From: Pseudanabaena sp. M085S1SP2A07QC
GTDB lineage: Bacteria; Cyanobacteriota; Cyanobacteriia; Pseudanabaenales; Pseudanabaenaceae
Length of the DNA stretch: 41,459 nucleotides
Assembly: GCA_020404895.1 (NCBI GenBank)
Contig: JADBWK010000012.1
Span: 1-41,459 of the forward strand
Direction of reading: 5' to 3'
Made by a program: the position numbers and the translations under genes
Shown: in pieces, positions 8,886 through 16,722 of the stretch
How positions within the stretch are numbered: the stretch's first letter is position 1
Layout of the letters: each line of letters starts with the position of its first letter
The notes under the pieces: generated by a model
Told to the model about the DNA's origin: nothing
Seen by the model: the letters and a program-made list of their open reading frames with translations, nothing else
Database searches by the model: none

Positions 8886-10529
8886 TTAGACTGCCATCAA
8901 TTTAGATTCGGCAGCATCTAAATAACGACTTTCCTCTTGCAAAGAAATCTCGCTAAAGTCTTCTGGCCAGTCTCCAAAAGCTCCTGTTTCATCAAGTTCG
9001 GCTGTAGTTACTTTTGTAAAGCCATTATCATCTTGACTAAACCAATGCAATTTCACTTTTTCAGCATCAATTTTATCTTCTGCAATAAGTGATTGCACTC
9101 GTCTAATTAATAACTCACTATGGGTTTCAACAACGACTCTAACACCTCGATTTGCGGCATCAACAAGTAGTTGCGCTAGGTTAGCTTGAGCGCGAGGATG
9201 TAAATGAATTTCTGGTTGTTCTAAATATACTAATTGCTCTGGTTCAGCAACTAATAAAGCAACAATAACTGGCAAAGTTTGTGACAATCCAAACCCAACA
9301 TCAGCGATACTAACCATATCAGTAGATTTACTATTGCCTTTGTTTTTTAATCTGCCAACACGGACTTCTACCTGTGTATCATCAATTTGCTTTGTATCAA
9401 CTTTCCAAGTTAAACCTAATATTTGAAGTGCTTCACCAAGTAGTTTTAGTCGTTTATCTTTGCTAATTCTCCAATGATGAATGATACTAGCAACATAGTT
9501 TTCAAAAGTTCCCGTAAACTCGTCACCAAAAGCACTAACAGGATAATTCCTTTCTGGATTACCTCTCAATCCAGGGACATGAATTAACTGCATAATTCGT
9601 TGTTCAATGGCTCGACATAGACCGTTACTACCAAAAAGATTAAATAATTTCATATTTGAATCTATATGCAAGCCATAATCCGAAAAGAACAGAGTTGAAA
9701 AAAGAAACTGAGAATCAATGTATAAAAAACATCTATGTGTTTTAACAGAAAATCTATAAATATTGTCTAAATTTTGTGTTAAGTCTTTTATCATTTGATC
9801 TCTAAATCCATTCTCAAATTGTTTCTGCTTCAACACATCTTGTTGAAGTGAATCAAAGTAATCTTTTGGAAAATCTTCCAACGAACCTAAATAATCTTTA
9901 CTAAGATTCATATACATATATCTTCTTTTAAAAGAAGCAGATGGAATTATTTTTATTCCTTGAGTCTCAAAACCAAGGGTAAAATCTCCACATACTGTCT
10001 TTTCTTCATCATATTTAATTTTATAAAAATCCCTCAGACTATTCGGTAAGTTGTTTAGTATTTCTTCATGTTCCATGCTAGAGGTTATAAGTAAATTTAT
10101 AATATCTTTATATTGATAAGTTGAAGAAAACAGCTTAATACCAGTAATTTTTTTGTCTTTTGTAAAAGTATTTTGTAATATCTTTTGACTCCCTAGTGAT
10201 ATTGCAACAGAAAAACTGTTGTTAAGAGATACAGACCTACTAATGTCTTTTGTAAATATTTGATCTGCTGAAGTTAAACGAACATTTGCACCATTTAGCT
10301 TTAAAGAACCTGCATCATAGGTAGATTCTAAAGTTTGTTTCATTAATAATAATGGCTGCATAATACTGGACTTGCCAGAACTATTTGCACCAGAAAGAAT
10401 AGTTAGAGGAGCTATTTCAATACTACATTCTTCTGCAAGTGACTTATATCCAGAAACAGAAATCCTTGTAATTCCTTGTTCGGGCTTGCTATCCTGATCA
10501 TCTTTGAATGTACTTTTTGTTTTAGTCAT
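8886..10529 (-). CDS. AAA family ATPase with DUF3696-type C-terminus
   Basis: A 547-residue ABC/SMC-like (OLD-related) ATPase. Residues about 20-60 hold ISVSGYKSLAE and Walker A GANSSGKSS. The C-terminal part has the signature-like VGFGLSQTLPV, Walker B LVYLEQPEIHLHP and the H-loop-like VVVETHSE, and ends in GFTKVTTAELDETGAFGDWPEDF, the DUF3696 hallmark. The poorly conserved middle (about 110-330) replaces a coiled coil. Such ATPases accompany nucleases in several phage-defence systems. Here the partner is the PIN-like protein encoded 3 bases downstream. No GCGATCGC octamer was seen in this gene, unlike its neighbours, hinting at recent gain. Confidence 0.85.
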   Translation of the reverse strand: MTKTKSTFKDDQDSKPEQGITRISVSGYKSLAEECSIEIAPLTILSGANSSGKSSIMQPLLLMKQTLESTYDAGSLKLNGANVRLTSADQIFTKDISRSVSLNNSFSVAISLGSQKILQNTFTKDKKITGIKLFSSTYQYKDIINLLITSSMEHEEILNNLPNSLRDFYKIKYDEEKTVCGDFTLGFETQGIKIIPSASFKRRYMYMNLSKDYLGSLEDFPKDYFDSLQQDVLKQKQFENGFRDQMIKDLTQNLDNIYRFSVKTHRCFLYIDSQFLFSTLFFSDYGLHIDSNMKLFNLFGSNGLCRAIEQRIMQLIHVPGLRGNPERNYPVSAFGDEFTGTFENYVASIIHHWRISKDKRLKLLGEALQILGLTWKVDTKQIDDTQVEVRVGRLKNKGNSKSTDMVSIADVGFGLSQTLPVIVALLVAEPEQLVYLEQPEIHLHPRAQANLAQLLVDAANRGVRVVVETHSELLIRRVQSLIAEDKIDAEKVKLHWFSQDDNGFTKVTTAELDETGAFGDWPEDFSEISLQEESRYLDAAESKLMAV

Positions 10530-10588
10530 TGACTTTAACTAGTAGAAAAACTTGGATAAATTCTTAAATGTTTCAATTTTATAAGATA

Positions 10589-10616
10589 CAATCAAGGAGC
10601 TTAAGCCCCTTGATTG
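10589..10616 (-). terminator. Terminator after trpS
   Basis: CAATCAAGG and CCTTGATTG pair around a short loop containing AGCTTAAG. It lies between the trpS stop (10643) and the AAA gene start (10529) and should stop trpS transcription, leaving about 60 bases for an AAA-gene promoter. Confidence 0.6.
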
Positions 10617-10642
10617 GAAAGTGAGATATAACTGATTAACTA

Positions 10643-11641
10643 TTATAAAGGTGGTAAATAACCCATTGCATCTTTGACAGCATTTAGAGTTTTAAAAGCG
10701 GTTTCAGAGGCTTTTTCGCGACCTTCTTTTAATACGCGATCAAGATATCCTGATTCTTTTACCACTTCATCATACTTAGTTTGAATTGGTTCAAGATGTG
10801 CGATCGCAGCATCAGTCAGCACAGTCTTAAAATCACCCCAACCGCGCCATGTAGCAGCCTCCGCTTGCACCTGTTCCTTAGTTTTACTAGCAAAAATCGC
10901 GTATAAACCGAGGAGATTATTCGCTTCAGGGCGATCGCTATCATCAAAAGCTAACTCGCGCACCGTATCGGTTTTACATTTCTTGATTTTCTTGGTAATT
11001 TCATCAGGCTTATCTAGCACATGAATCCGACTCATTTCCGAAGGATCGGACTTCGACATTTTTTTTGTACCATCGGTGAGGCTCATCACCCGCGCCCCTT
11101 CCTTGCGAATTAAGGGATTAGGCACTTTCAAAACTGGGGCAAACTGATCGTTAAATCTTCCCGCAATATCTCGTGTAAGTTCTAAATGCTGCTTCTGATC
11201 TTCACCGACAGGGACTAAATCGGCTTGATATAGCAAAATATCTGCCGCCATTAGTACGGGATAGTCCAGCAGACCCACACCCACATTTTCGCCTTGCTTG
11301 ATTGCTTTTTCTTTAAATTGGATCATTCGCTCCAACCAGTTCAGTGGCGTGATGCAGTTAAGCAGCCAAGTTAGTTCAGCATGTGCCGAAACATGGGACT
11401 GCACAAAAATTGTAGAAATGCTGGGATCAATGCCACAGGCAATATACAGGGCAGCAATATCGCGGGTATTGCTAGCTAGAGTCTTTGGATCATGGGGAAC
11501 CGTGATCGCATGTAGATCAACCACACAAAAGAAATTTTCGTAATCAGCCTGAGTCTCTACCCAGTTGCGAATTGCCCCCAAATAATTGCCAATGTGTAGG
11601 TTGCCAGTCGGTTGTACGCCAGATAGAACTCGTTTTTGCAT
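10643..11641 (-). CDS. trpS: Tryptophanyl-tRNA synthetase
   Basis: This class I aminoacyl-tRNA synthetase charges tRNA-Trp. The 332-residue length is normal for bacterial TrpS. The HIGH-type motif appears as GVQPTGNLHIGNYLGAI near residues 8-24 and the KMSKS loop as TKKMSKSDPSEMSRI near 195. MAADILLYQADLVPVGEDQKQH is the Trp-pocket region. It starts at the ATG at 11639-11641 and stands in its own transcription unit, with stem-loops before and after it. Confidence 0.96.
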   Translation of the reverse strand: MQKRVLSGVQPTGNLHIGNYLGAIRNWVETQADYENFFCVVDLHAITVPHDPKTLASNTRDIAALYIACGIDPSISTIFVQSHVSAHAELTWLLNCITPLNWLERMIQFKEKAIKQGENVGVGLLDYPVLMAADILLYQADLVPVGEDQKQHLELTRDIAGRFNDQFAPVLKVPNPLIRKEGARVMSLTDGTKKMSKSDPSEMSRIHVLDKPDEITKKIKKCKTDTVRELAFDDSDRPEANNLLGLYAIFASKTKEQVQAEAATWRGWGDFKTVLTDAAIAHLEPIQTKYDEVVKESGYLDRVLKEGREKASETAFKTLNAVKDAMGYLPPL

Positions 11642-11659
11642 GAGATTTTCAGATCATAG

Positions 11660-11680
11660 AGAGAACGCAAAGCGTTCTCT
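11660..11680. repeat. Stem-loop upstream of trpS
   Basis: AGAGAACGC and GCGTTCTCT pair around AAA, so the centre reads GCAAAGC, a loop shared with other hairpins in the window. It lies 19 bases upstream of the trpS start, so in trpS mRNA it would be in the 5' leader if transcription begins further upstream. Confidence 0.5.
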
Positions 11681-11719
11681 CGCTATATTTAAATTACAGG
11701 TTAATAATGTATAACACCA

Positions 11720-11746
11720 TAGAATGAGCGCGAAGCTCTCATTCTA
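11720..11746 (-). terminator. Terminator overlapping the stop of the 220-residue gene
   Basis: TAGAATGAG and CTCATTCTA pair around CGCGAAGCT; the right arm contains the stop codon of the minus-strand gene that ends at 11744. It is flanked by an imperfect 19-base direct repeat (11694-11712 and 11757-11775, 18 of 19 identical), as if the end of the gene had been partly duplicated. Confidence 0.55.
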
Positions 11747-12406
11747 TATACTTAGGTTACAGGTTGATAATGTATTTACAGGCACAGGGGCAGGGAAAAC
11801 GATCGCTCTACAAAAAGGCAAGCTGACTTTCCCCAGATCCTGCTCAAAAGCTTTTGGTATTGTACCAATTAGCGTTTCGACTATACTCTTGCGCGGATCG
11901 GATGGCGCGACTTGATAGATCACGCTCAGGACATCATCAGGAAACCAAGCTCGAACAAGCATAAGTAGCTCTGGTGCTGTCAGAGCGCGATCGCGATTAT
12001 CTGGGGTCAATCTAATCCCCACCAAGCGATCGCTTTCAAAATAAATATTTGCCGTAAAGCCCCTAACATAAACCAACTTACGTTCGGGCAATGCATACAA
12101 GCCCTCGCCACCTGGTTGCAACTGGTGCATCGTATATTCATCGCGATGAATCGTCGCGATCGCAGCCCAGTTATTGTCCTGAGCATATTTAAAAAACTGC
12201 GGTTCTAACATGCCCAAATGTAAAGTATCAGGCTGTAATGGTGGATGTGCTCTTGTTTGTAGACTAGGTAATGTTCTTACTGTGCCTAATTTTTGATTGG
12301 CTGCATCGTTAGATCGCGCCGCAGGAGTTAAGGCGATCGCACTGAAAAAACTTGCAGCGATCACCATACCAATAGAAGATATACGAAAATTGACTCTAAT
12401 TGCCAT
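11744..12406 (-). CDS. Secreted protein of unknown function
   Basis: A 220-residue product with an N-terminal signal sequence: a hydrophobic run IGMVIAASFFSAIALTPAARS ends near residue 32. After a Pro-rich linker (about 45-65) comes a compact domain, about 65-200, with LVYVRGFTANIYFESDRLVG and PELLMLVRAWFPDD. Two Cys lie near the C-terminus. I do not recognise a family. It is probably periplasmic. It stands alone, between trpS and ftrC, and its 3' end carries a terminator and a partial duplication. Confidence 0.65.
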   Translation of the reverse strand: MAIRVNFRISSIGMVIAASFFSAIALTPAARSNDAANQKLGTVRTLPSLQTRAHPPLQPDTLHLGMLEPQFFKYAQDNNWAAIATIHRDEYTMHQLQPGGEGLYALPERKLVYVRGFTANIYFESDRLVGIRLTPDNRDRALTAPELLMLVRAWFPDDVLSVIYQVAPSDPRKSIVETLIGTIPKAFEQDLGKVSLPFCRAIVFPAPVPVNTLSTCNLSI

Positions 12407-12501
12407 ACATGCACCTATACAGCATTACTGAAGATGGCTTAATTTTTCTGCGTCTACCTTAGCAAAAATTCTTGTTTGTTGTGGCAAAAGCGCAACAAAC
12501 T

Positions 12502-12552
12502 AAACCTAAGAGATAGAGGTAATTCAAAGTATCACCTCTATCTCTTAGGTTT
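12502..12552. repeat. Long perfect stem-loop upstream of ftrC
   Basis: 19-base arms (AAACCTAAGAGATAGAGGT and its complement) surround a 13-base loop with TCAAAG at the centre. It lies in the divergent promoter gap between the 220-residue gene and ftrC, 70 bases before the ftrC start, so it is not placed as a terminator for either. Confidence 0.65.
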
Positions 12553-12623
12553 TTAAGATAAGGCGGTGTAGCGGTTTCATGCTATAGGTATTAACTAATA
12601 GTTTCTTGGTATTTTGTTAGATC

Positions 12624-12995
12624 ATGTCCCTTAACCCAGAGTCAGAGTCCGATCGCGGGAAAAATAAAGCTTCCTCTAAAAGTTTTGAGGCAATGCGGAA
12701 ATTTTCCGAAAAATATGCAAAGAATACAGGCACATTCTTTTGTGTCGATCCTAGCGTAACTAATGCTGTTATTGAGGGCTTGGCTAAGCATAAAGAAGAG
12801 TTAGGCTCTCCTCTATGTCCCTGTCGCTATTATGAAGATAAGGAAGCTGAAATCAAAGATACCTATTGGAACTGTCCTTGTGTGCCAATGCGCGAACGCA
12901 AAGAATGTCACTGTATGTTATTTCTGACTGAAGACAATCCTTTTGTTGGCACGAAACAAGAACTCGAAGTAGTTGAGATTGTCTATGATGCCTAA
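12624..12995 (+). CDS. ftrC: Ferredoxin:thioredoxin reductase, catalytic (beta) subunit
   Basis: The beta subunit takes electrons from photosynthetic ferredoxin and reduces thioredoxin through a 4Fe-4S cluster beside a redox disulphide. In the 123-residue product the family's six Cys appear as CPC (65, 67), CPC (84, 86) and CHC (95, 97). By comparison with the Synechocystis enzyme, C67 and C97 form the active disulphide and C65, C84, C86 and C95 bind the cluster. The N-terminal 20 residues are a variable polar extension. The variable (alpha) subunit gene ftrV is not in the window. This gene supports an oxygenic phototroph as host. Confidence 0.96.
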   Translation: MSLNPESESDRGKNKASSKSFEAMRKFSEKYAKNTGTFFCVDPSVTNAVIEGLAKHKEELGSPLCPCRYYEDKEAEIKDTYWNCPCVPMRERKECHCMLFLTEDNPFVGTKQELEVVEIVYDA

Positions 12996-12999
12996 CCTC

Positions 13000-13032
13000 A
13001 AAGCACAAAATAGCGCAGCCATTTTGTGCTTT
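13000..13032 (+). terminator. Terminator after ftrC
   Basis: AAAGCACAAAAT pairs with ATTTTGTGCTTT around a 9-base loop, five bases after the ftrC stop. The same arm sequence recurs at 13556-13589 beside the cheW-like gene. Confidence 0.7.
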
Positions 13033-13044
13033 TAATGCCCTTAT

Positions 13045-13084
13045 ACCAATTCACAGAAGTGTCACCACACTTCTGTGAATTGGT
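13045..13084. repeat. Perfect stem-loop
   Basis: 17-base arms ACCAATTCACAGAAGTG and complement around a 6-base loop. Its outer bases (ATACCAAT / ATTGGTGTAAAT) resemble the surroundings of the stem-loop at 15840-15873, which ends ATTGGTATAAAT, so the two may share an origin. Confidence 0.6.
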
Positions 13085-13093
13085 GTAAATCCT

Positions 13094-13132
13094 AAAAAAT
13101 AGAGGTGATGCAAAGCATCACCTCTATTTTTT
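13094..13132. repeat. Perfect stem-loop with GCAAAGC centre
   Basis: AAAAAATAGAGGTGATGC and its complement surround AAA. The arm AGAGGTGATGC resembles the hairpin at 12502-12552 (AGATAGAGGT), 0.6 kb away. Confidence 0.6.
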
Positions 13133-13163
13133 ATAGCCTTAGCCACTTTTATCAAGACAAATC

Positions 13164-13218
13164 AAAACCCAAATAGTGTGAGGCGGAGCTTCGCTCCGCC
13201 TCACACTATTTGGGTTTT
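13164..13218. repeat. Very long perfect stem-loop
   Basis: The 26-base arms begin AAAACCCAAATAGTGTGAGG and close on a GGAGC-TTC-GCTCC centre. The outer AAAACCCAA/TTGGGTTTT is shared with the hairpins at 6357-6409 and 19790-19846, while the inner sequence differs. Confidence 0.7.
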
Positions 13219-13305
13219 ATGTCCTAATAAGAATGGCGACAACTATATTGCTTGATCGCACCCAACAGACCTTTCCAGATTTAGCAAGCTCTAAGGCTTT
13301 TGATA

Positions 13306-13525
13306 CAGGGCAACCGCACACGTTTCTGAATATTTTGGCATAGTTTACTTTTAGGATCGAGATTGCTTGATCCTAGGATTCTGCGATCACAAGTTTCATA
13401 ATAAATACACAATTGACGTTTTTTGAAAGAACTTCCTATTTTGTATTCATTTTGATTGAAACCATTATCTAGCAATCGTTTGCGATTTATTCACAAATTA
13501 TTTAGAAACATGTGCGGTTGCCTTG
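13306..13525. mobile_element. MITE-like element with 27-base terminal inverted repeats
   Basis: The left end CAGGGCAACCGCACACG... (13306-13332) and the complement of the right end (13499-13525) match at 24 of 27 positions, both followed by TTTCT(G/A)AATA. The 220-base body has no convincing coding frame. The CAGGGC...GCAC start resembles ISAs1-family ends, but that is from memory. Flanking bases show no clear target duplication. It is best read as a non-autonomous element or a deletion relic of an insertion sequence. Confidence 0.6.
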
Positions 13526-13555
13526 GAATTAAAAAACAAAACCTTACAGGGTTTT

Positions 13556-13589
13556 AAAAGCACAAAATGGCTACGCCATTTTGTGTTTT
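13556..13589 (-). terminator. Terminator after the CheW-like gene
   Basis: AAAAGCACAAAATGGC pairs with GCCATTTTGTGTTTT around a 3-base loop, with one mismatch. It lies directly after the minus-strand stop at 13598. Confidence 0.6.
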
Positions 13590-13597
13590 CGTATTAA

Positions 13598-14113
13598 TTA
13601 TGAGTGAAGAATTGTCGATTGCACAATATTTTCAGCTTTTAGTAAATAAGAAATTTCTCTATTATCGTTAATATATCCTTTAAGATATGGTCTCAATATC
13701 GCTGGTACAGCGCTAATATTTTGGTCAAACGTGTCATTTGGAATATGAACAACCCCCAAAACTTTAGGCACGATCAACGCCAGAGAGAGTTGTTGCACTG
13801 ATATTAGAATCACTTCATAGAGTCTAATATTTTGGTCTAGAGGTTGCAAACCCAATAGCATTGCTAAATCGATCGCCCAATAAACCCGGCGACGACGGCT
13901 TAATATACCTAAAATACAAGATGGTTTATTAGGCACAGGCATGATGTGAGAAGCTCTGATCGTCAAAACTTCTTGAGTAAATTCACTTTCAAGTAAGCCG
14001 ACGGTTTGAGGATCAATCGAAAACTTTAGACAAGTATCAAGTCCTGACTCTTGCTGTACTCTCATCTTTCCTTCTTGAATATCGACACTCTGCGGAAGTG
14101 TTTGTATGGACAT
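13598..14113 (-). CDS. CheW-like adaptor protein
   Basis: A 171-residue protein with a CheW-type SH3-like domain over about residues 45-165. Features include the family pattern VLTIRASHIMPVPNKPSCILGILSRRRRVYWAIDLAMLLG, here split by positions about 48-87, followed by a second half with LIVPKVLGVVHIP and a glycine-rich turn. CheW proteins link receptors to a CheA kinase; in cyanobacteria they serve type IV pilus phototaxis. It lies 61 bases downstream of a membrane hybrid kinase on the same strand and may be co-transcribed with it. No cheA or receptor gene is in the window. Confidence 0.78.
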   Translation of the reverse strand: MSIQTLPQSVDIQEGKMRVQQESGLDTCLKFSIDPQTVGLLESEFTQEVLTIRASHIMPVPNKPSCILGILSRRRRVYWAIDLAMLLGLQPLDQNIRLYEVILISVQQLSLALIVPKVLGVVHIPNDTFDQNISAVPAILRPYLKGYINDNREISYLLKAENIVQSTILHS

Positions 14114-14174
14114 ATGTCAACTTTAGTAAACATTAACCATGTATAGCGATCAGGGCAAGCGTTTGTATACAGCA

Positions 14175-15713
14175 TTATGGCTGCTTGCGTCCCCATTTCT
14201 CGATCGCAGCCTGAATTTGCTCGACTTTAAATGGCTTGGCAATAAAATCATTCATTCCCGATGCCAAACATTTCTCGCGATCGTCATGCATCGCGTTAGC
14301 CGTAATTGCAATAATTTGAATAGATTTAGCTAGGTTAGATAATTCAGGTTGCACACTTTGCGCCATTGCTCTGATTTGTCGAGTTGCCTCTAATCCGTCC
14401 ATTTCAGGCATCTGCACATCCATAAAAATCAAATCATAGGATTGTTTTTGGATCGCTTCTAATACTTCGATTCCATTTGTAGCAATATCGATGCTGTAAC
14501 CCATCTTCTCAAAAAGACGATTTGCTAATTTCTGATTGACTGGATTATCTTCAGCCAGCAAAATTTTGAGGGGAATTTGTGTAGCAAGTTTTGGGATATT
14601 ACTAGACAATAATTTGTTCTGAGTACCATCTAATAAATGACCGACGACTTCTACAGTAAGAGATTTTTTTGTTTCCACTGGATGATAGGGAATCGTAAAT
14701 AAAAAGGTCGTACCTCGATCCAAAATGCTCTCAACCCAGATATCTCCACCCATTAAGCTAATCAGCTTGTGACTAATAGCTAGCCCCAAACCAGTACCTC
14801 CAAACTTACGAGTTATGGAAGAATCAATTTGCGAAAATGGTTTGAATAATTCATCTAATTTGTCAGATGGAATGCCGATACCAGTGTCTTTTACTGCAAA
14901 AATAAGTTGAGTATCTTGATGCTTTCTGATGTCTATAAGAACTTCTCCCAGAGAAGTAAATTTAATCGCATTGCCCACCAGATTGACTAAAATCTGCTGT
15001 AAATATTTGATGTCTCCTTCGATTAGTTGAGAAACCTGCGAATCAATTGAGTAACTGACTTCTAAGGATTTTTCCTTAGCCATGAAGTTGACTAAACTGA
15101 GCACAGTCTCAATACATTCTCTTATAGCAAAAGGCTGTACTTCCAACTCGACTTTTCCAGATTCAACTTTGGAAAAGTCCAAAATGTCATTGATCAGCAT
15201 TAATAGCTCTGCCCCACTAGTGTTGATTGTTTCTACATATTCACGTTGCTCAGGCTCTAGATGCGTATCTAACAACAAATTAGTCATCCCAATCACTCCA
15301 TTCATGGGGGTGCGCAATTCATGGCTCATTGTGGCTAAAAACTCAGATTTAGTTCGAGCGATCGCTTCCGATGTTTCTTTTTGTTGTTGAAGTTCTATTC
15401 TTAAAATATTAGTCTTGATCAAGTCCTGAATTGTAAGGAAGCCAACTTTGACCACCATATAGACAAACAAAGCGCCAAAAAAGAAGATAACTCCTGTGAG
15501 AAGTAGGATGAGCGATTGGATTCCTAAAGAAAATAGTATCAATACCCCCAAATAGCCTAAGAGAAAGAACACCATCAGCGATCGCAATATGTTCCAGCTC
15601 TGGCGATACTTATTATCTTGAATTAAAGCCAAAATTCTTTGTGTTTCTTTAATCGAAAGAAACATCACGAATCCACCAAGGACAATTAAGACAATAGTAA
15701 AAAGATCACTCAT
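14175..15713 (-). CDS. Membrane hybrid sensor histidine kinase
   Basis: 512 residues. Three hydrophobic segments (about 4-22, 46-64 and 66-90) anchor it in the membrane with almost no exposed sensor domain, followed by a coiled-coil linker. HisKA carries H131 in SHELRTPMNGV. HATPase has the N box (NLVGNAIKF), DTGIG and GGTGLGLAIS. A receiver from about 382 to 505 is intact, with acidic pair E388-D389, phospho-acceptor D432 in FMDVQMPEMDG, a Thr in AITAN and Lys in AKPFK. All catalytic residues are present, unlike the pseudo-receivers of the kinase near kaiA. The signal sensed cannot be inferred. The CheW-like gene follows in the same direction. Confidence 0.93.
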   Translation of the reverse strand: MSDLFTIVLIVLGGFVMFLSIKETQRILALIQDNKYRQSWNILRSLMVFFLLGYLGVLILFSLGIQSLILLLTGVIFFFGALFVYMVVKVGFLTIQDLIKTNILRIELQQQKETSEAIARTKSEFLATMSHELRTPMNGVIGMTNLLLDTHLEPEQREYVETINTSGAELLMLINDILDFSKVESGKVELEVQPFAIRECIETVLSLVNFMAKEKSLEVSYSIDSQVSQLIEGDIKYLQQILVNLVGNAIKFTSLGEVLIDIRKHQDTQLIFAVKDTGIGIPSDKLDELFKPFSQIDSSITRKFGGTGLGLAISHKLISLMGGDIWVESILDRGTTFLFTIPYHPVETKKSLTVEVVGHLLDGTQNKLLSSNIPKLATQIPLKILLAEDNPVNQKLANRLFEKMGYSIDIATNGIEVLEAIQKQSYDLIFMDVQMPEMDGLEATRQIRAMAQSVQPELSNLAKSIQIIAITANAMHDDREKCLASGMNDFIAKPFKVEQIQAAIEKWGRKQP

Positions 15714-15779
15714 ACTTTTACAAACTTAGGCAGACACAAGTATATACTTACGCCCCATCACAAAACATTATCTAATAAC

Positions 15780-15812
15780 AAAGCACGAAATGGATTAGAC
15801 ATTTCGTGCTTT
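15780..15812. repeat. Stem-loop
   Basis: 12-base arms AAAGCACGAAAT and complement around a 9-base loop, upstream of both divergent neighbours (membrane kinase and Rieske gene), so it is not positioned as a terminator for either. Confidence 0.55.
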
Positions 15813-15839
15813 GCAAACCCTTACTGGGGTTGTTTTTTT

Positions 15840-15873
15840 AATGTCCAAAAGTGTGACAACACTTTTGGACATT
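15840..15873. repeat. Stem-loop upstream of the Rieske gene
   Basis: 15-base arms AATGTCCAAAAGTGT and complement around a 4-base loop. It is preceded by a T-tract and lies about 96 bases before the Rieske gene start, within the divergent promoter region. Confidence 0.6.
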
Positions 15874-15969
15874 GGTATAAATGGCAAATCTTGAATTGCG
15901 ATCGCTATACTAGTTATCTAGACTGAGTTAATGTTTGTACTAAATTTAGCTAACGCACACAGAACACAT

Positions 15970-16440
15970 ATGAATCTGAATCGCCGTAAGTTACTTTCTT
16001 GGTTTGGTTTAGGCTGGTTGGCAAGTCTTCTGCCTTCGTCGTTAATTGGGTGTAGTGAATCTACTCCTACTGCCACTGCATCTGCGCCAGCATCCTCTCC
16101 TACGTCTGCGACTGCGACTGTTGCTGCTGCACCTAGCGGTACTTTCAAAGTGATCGGTACAGTTGCCCAACTAAAAAAAGACAAGGTTTTGGTTTCCTCA
16201 GACAAAAAAATTGCTGTGGTAAGCAATCCTAATGATGCAACAAAGGTCTTGGCTGTTAATGCCGCTTGCACCCATAAAGGCTGCGTAGTAGTCTGGAATT
16301 CGGCAAGCAAAGAATTTGTTTGCCCTTGTCATGATGCCAAGTTTGCGGCTGACGGTGCGGTGCGCCAAGGTCCCGCTGATAAACCCTTACAACGCTTTGC
16401 TGCCAAAATTGAGAATGGACAAGTATTGGTTAGTGCATAA
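15970..16440 (+). CDS. Tat-exported Rieske 2Fe-2S protein, probable lipoprotein
   Basis: From the ATG at 15970 the product has 156 residues. It begins MNLNRRKLLSWFGLG, a twin-arginine signal, and continues to a lipobox-like LIGC with C28, suggesting Tat export and lipid anchoring on the outer face of the membrane. An Ala/Thr/Pro-rich linker (about 31-58) follows, then a Rieske fold with CTHKGC and CPCHDAKF, the Cys-His pairs that bind 2Fe-2S. It lacks the transmembrane helix and length of the cytochrome b6f Rieske protein (PetC), so it is a separate small electron carrier of unknown partner. The ATG at 15931 is rejected because it would bury the twin-Arg signal. Confidence 0.85.
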   Translation: MNLNRRKLLSWFGLGWLASLLPSSLIGCSESTPTATASAPASSPTSATATVAAAPSGTFKVIGTVAQLKKDKVLVSSDKKIAVVSNPNDATKVLAVNAACTHKGCVVVWNSASKEFVCPCHDAKFAADGAVRQGPADKPLQRFAAKIENGQVLVSA

Positions 16441-16479
16441 CTAGTTAAAAGTCTCGCAAAGCAGAACTTTTAACTAGTT
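16439..16479 (+). terminator. Terminator after the Rieske gene
   Basis: AACTAGTTAAAAGT pairs with its complement around a 13-base loop containing CGCAAAGC; a T-rich tract follows. The left arm starts in the stop codon. Confidence 0.75.
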
Positions 16480-16527
16480 TTTATTTTTTGTCTTGTGTCA
16501 AAGCGCCGTAATAGATCTATAGAAAAT

Positions 16528-16570
16528 AAAATCCAAAGTTGTTGCGAATTCGGTTGCAACTTTGGATTTT
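16528..16570. repeat. Stem-loop between the Rieske gene and the response regulator
   Basis: AAAATCCAAAGTTG pairs with its complement around a 15-base loop, followed by a T-tract. It could be a second terminator for the Rieske gene. A small GC hairpin, AGCGC-TCC-GCGCT, follows at about 16604-16616. Confidence 0.6.
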
Positions 16571-16722
16571 TTGATTTCTCTAAGTATTATTAAGTGAGTG
16601 GTAGCGCTCCGCGCTACTAATAGTTTTTTGGCGTTTTACGGCAACGGCACAAATGATTTGGGATTGCTATATATTGGTAGATATTGTGATCGCAAAATAA
16701 CAGCATAACTATAAGGATAACT

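Larger units (their letters stand above)
12996..13597. other. 602-base intergenic region filled with hairpins and a small mobile-element relic
   Basis: No gene is supported here. The stretch holds five long stem-loops and a 220-base element with 27-base terminal inverted repeats, each listed separately. A 64-codon minus-strand frame (13281-13475) was rejected because it has no family resemblance and lies mostly inside the inverted-repeat element. Confidence 0.6.

Noticed and set aside
13281-13475. 64-codon minus-strand frame as a gene
   Set aside because: Lies mostly inside the inverted-repeat element, has no family resemblance and no ribosome site.
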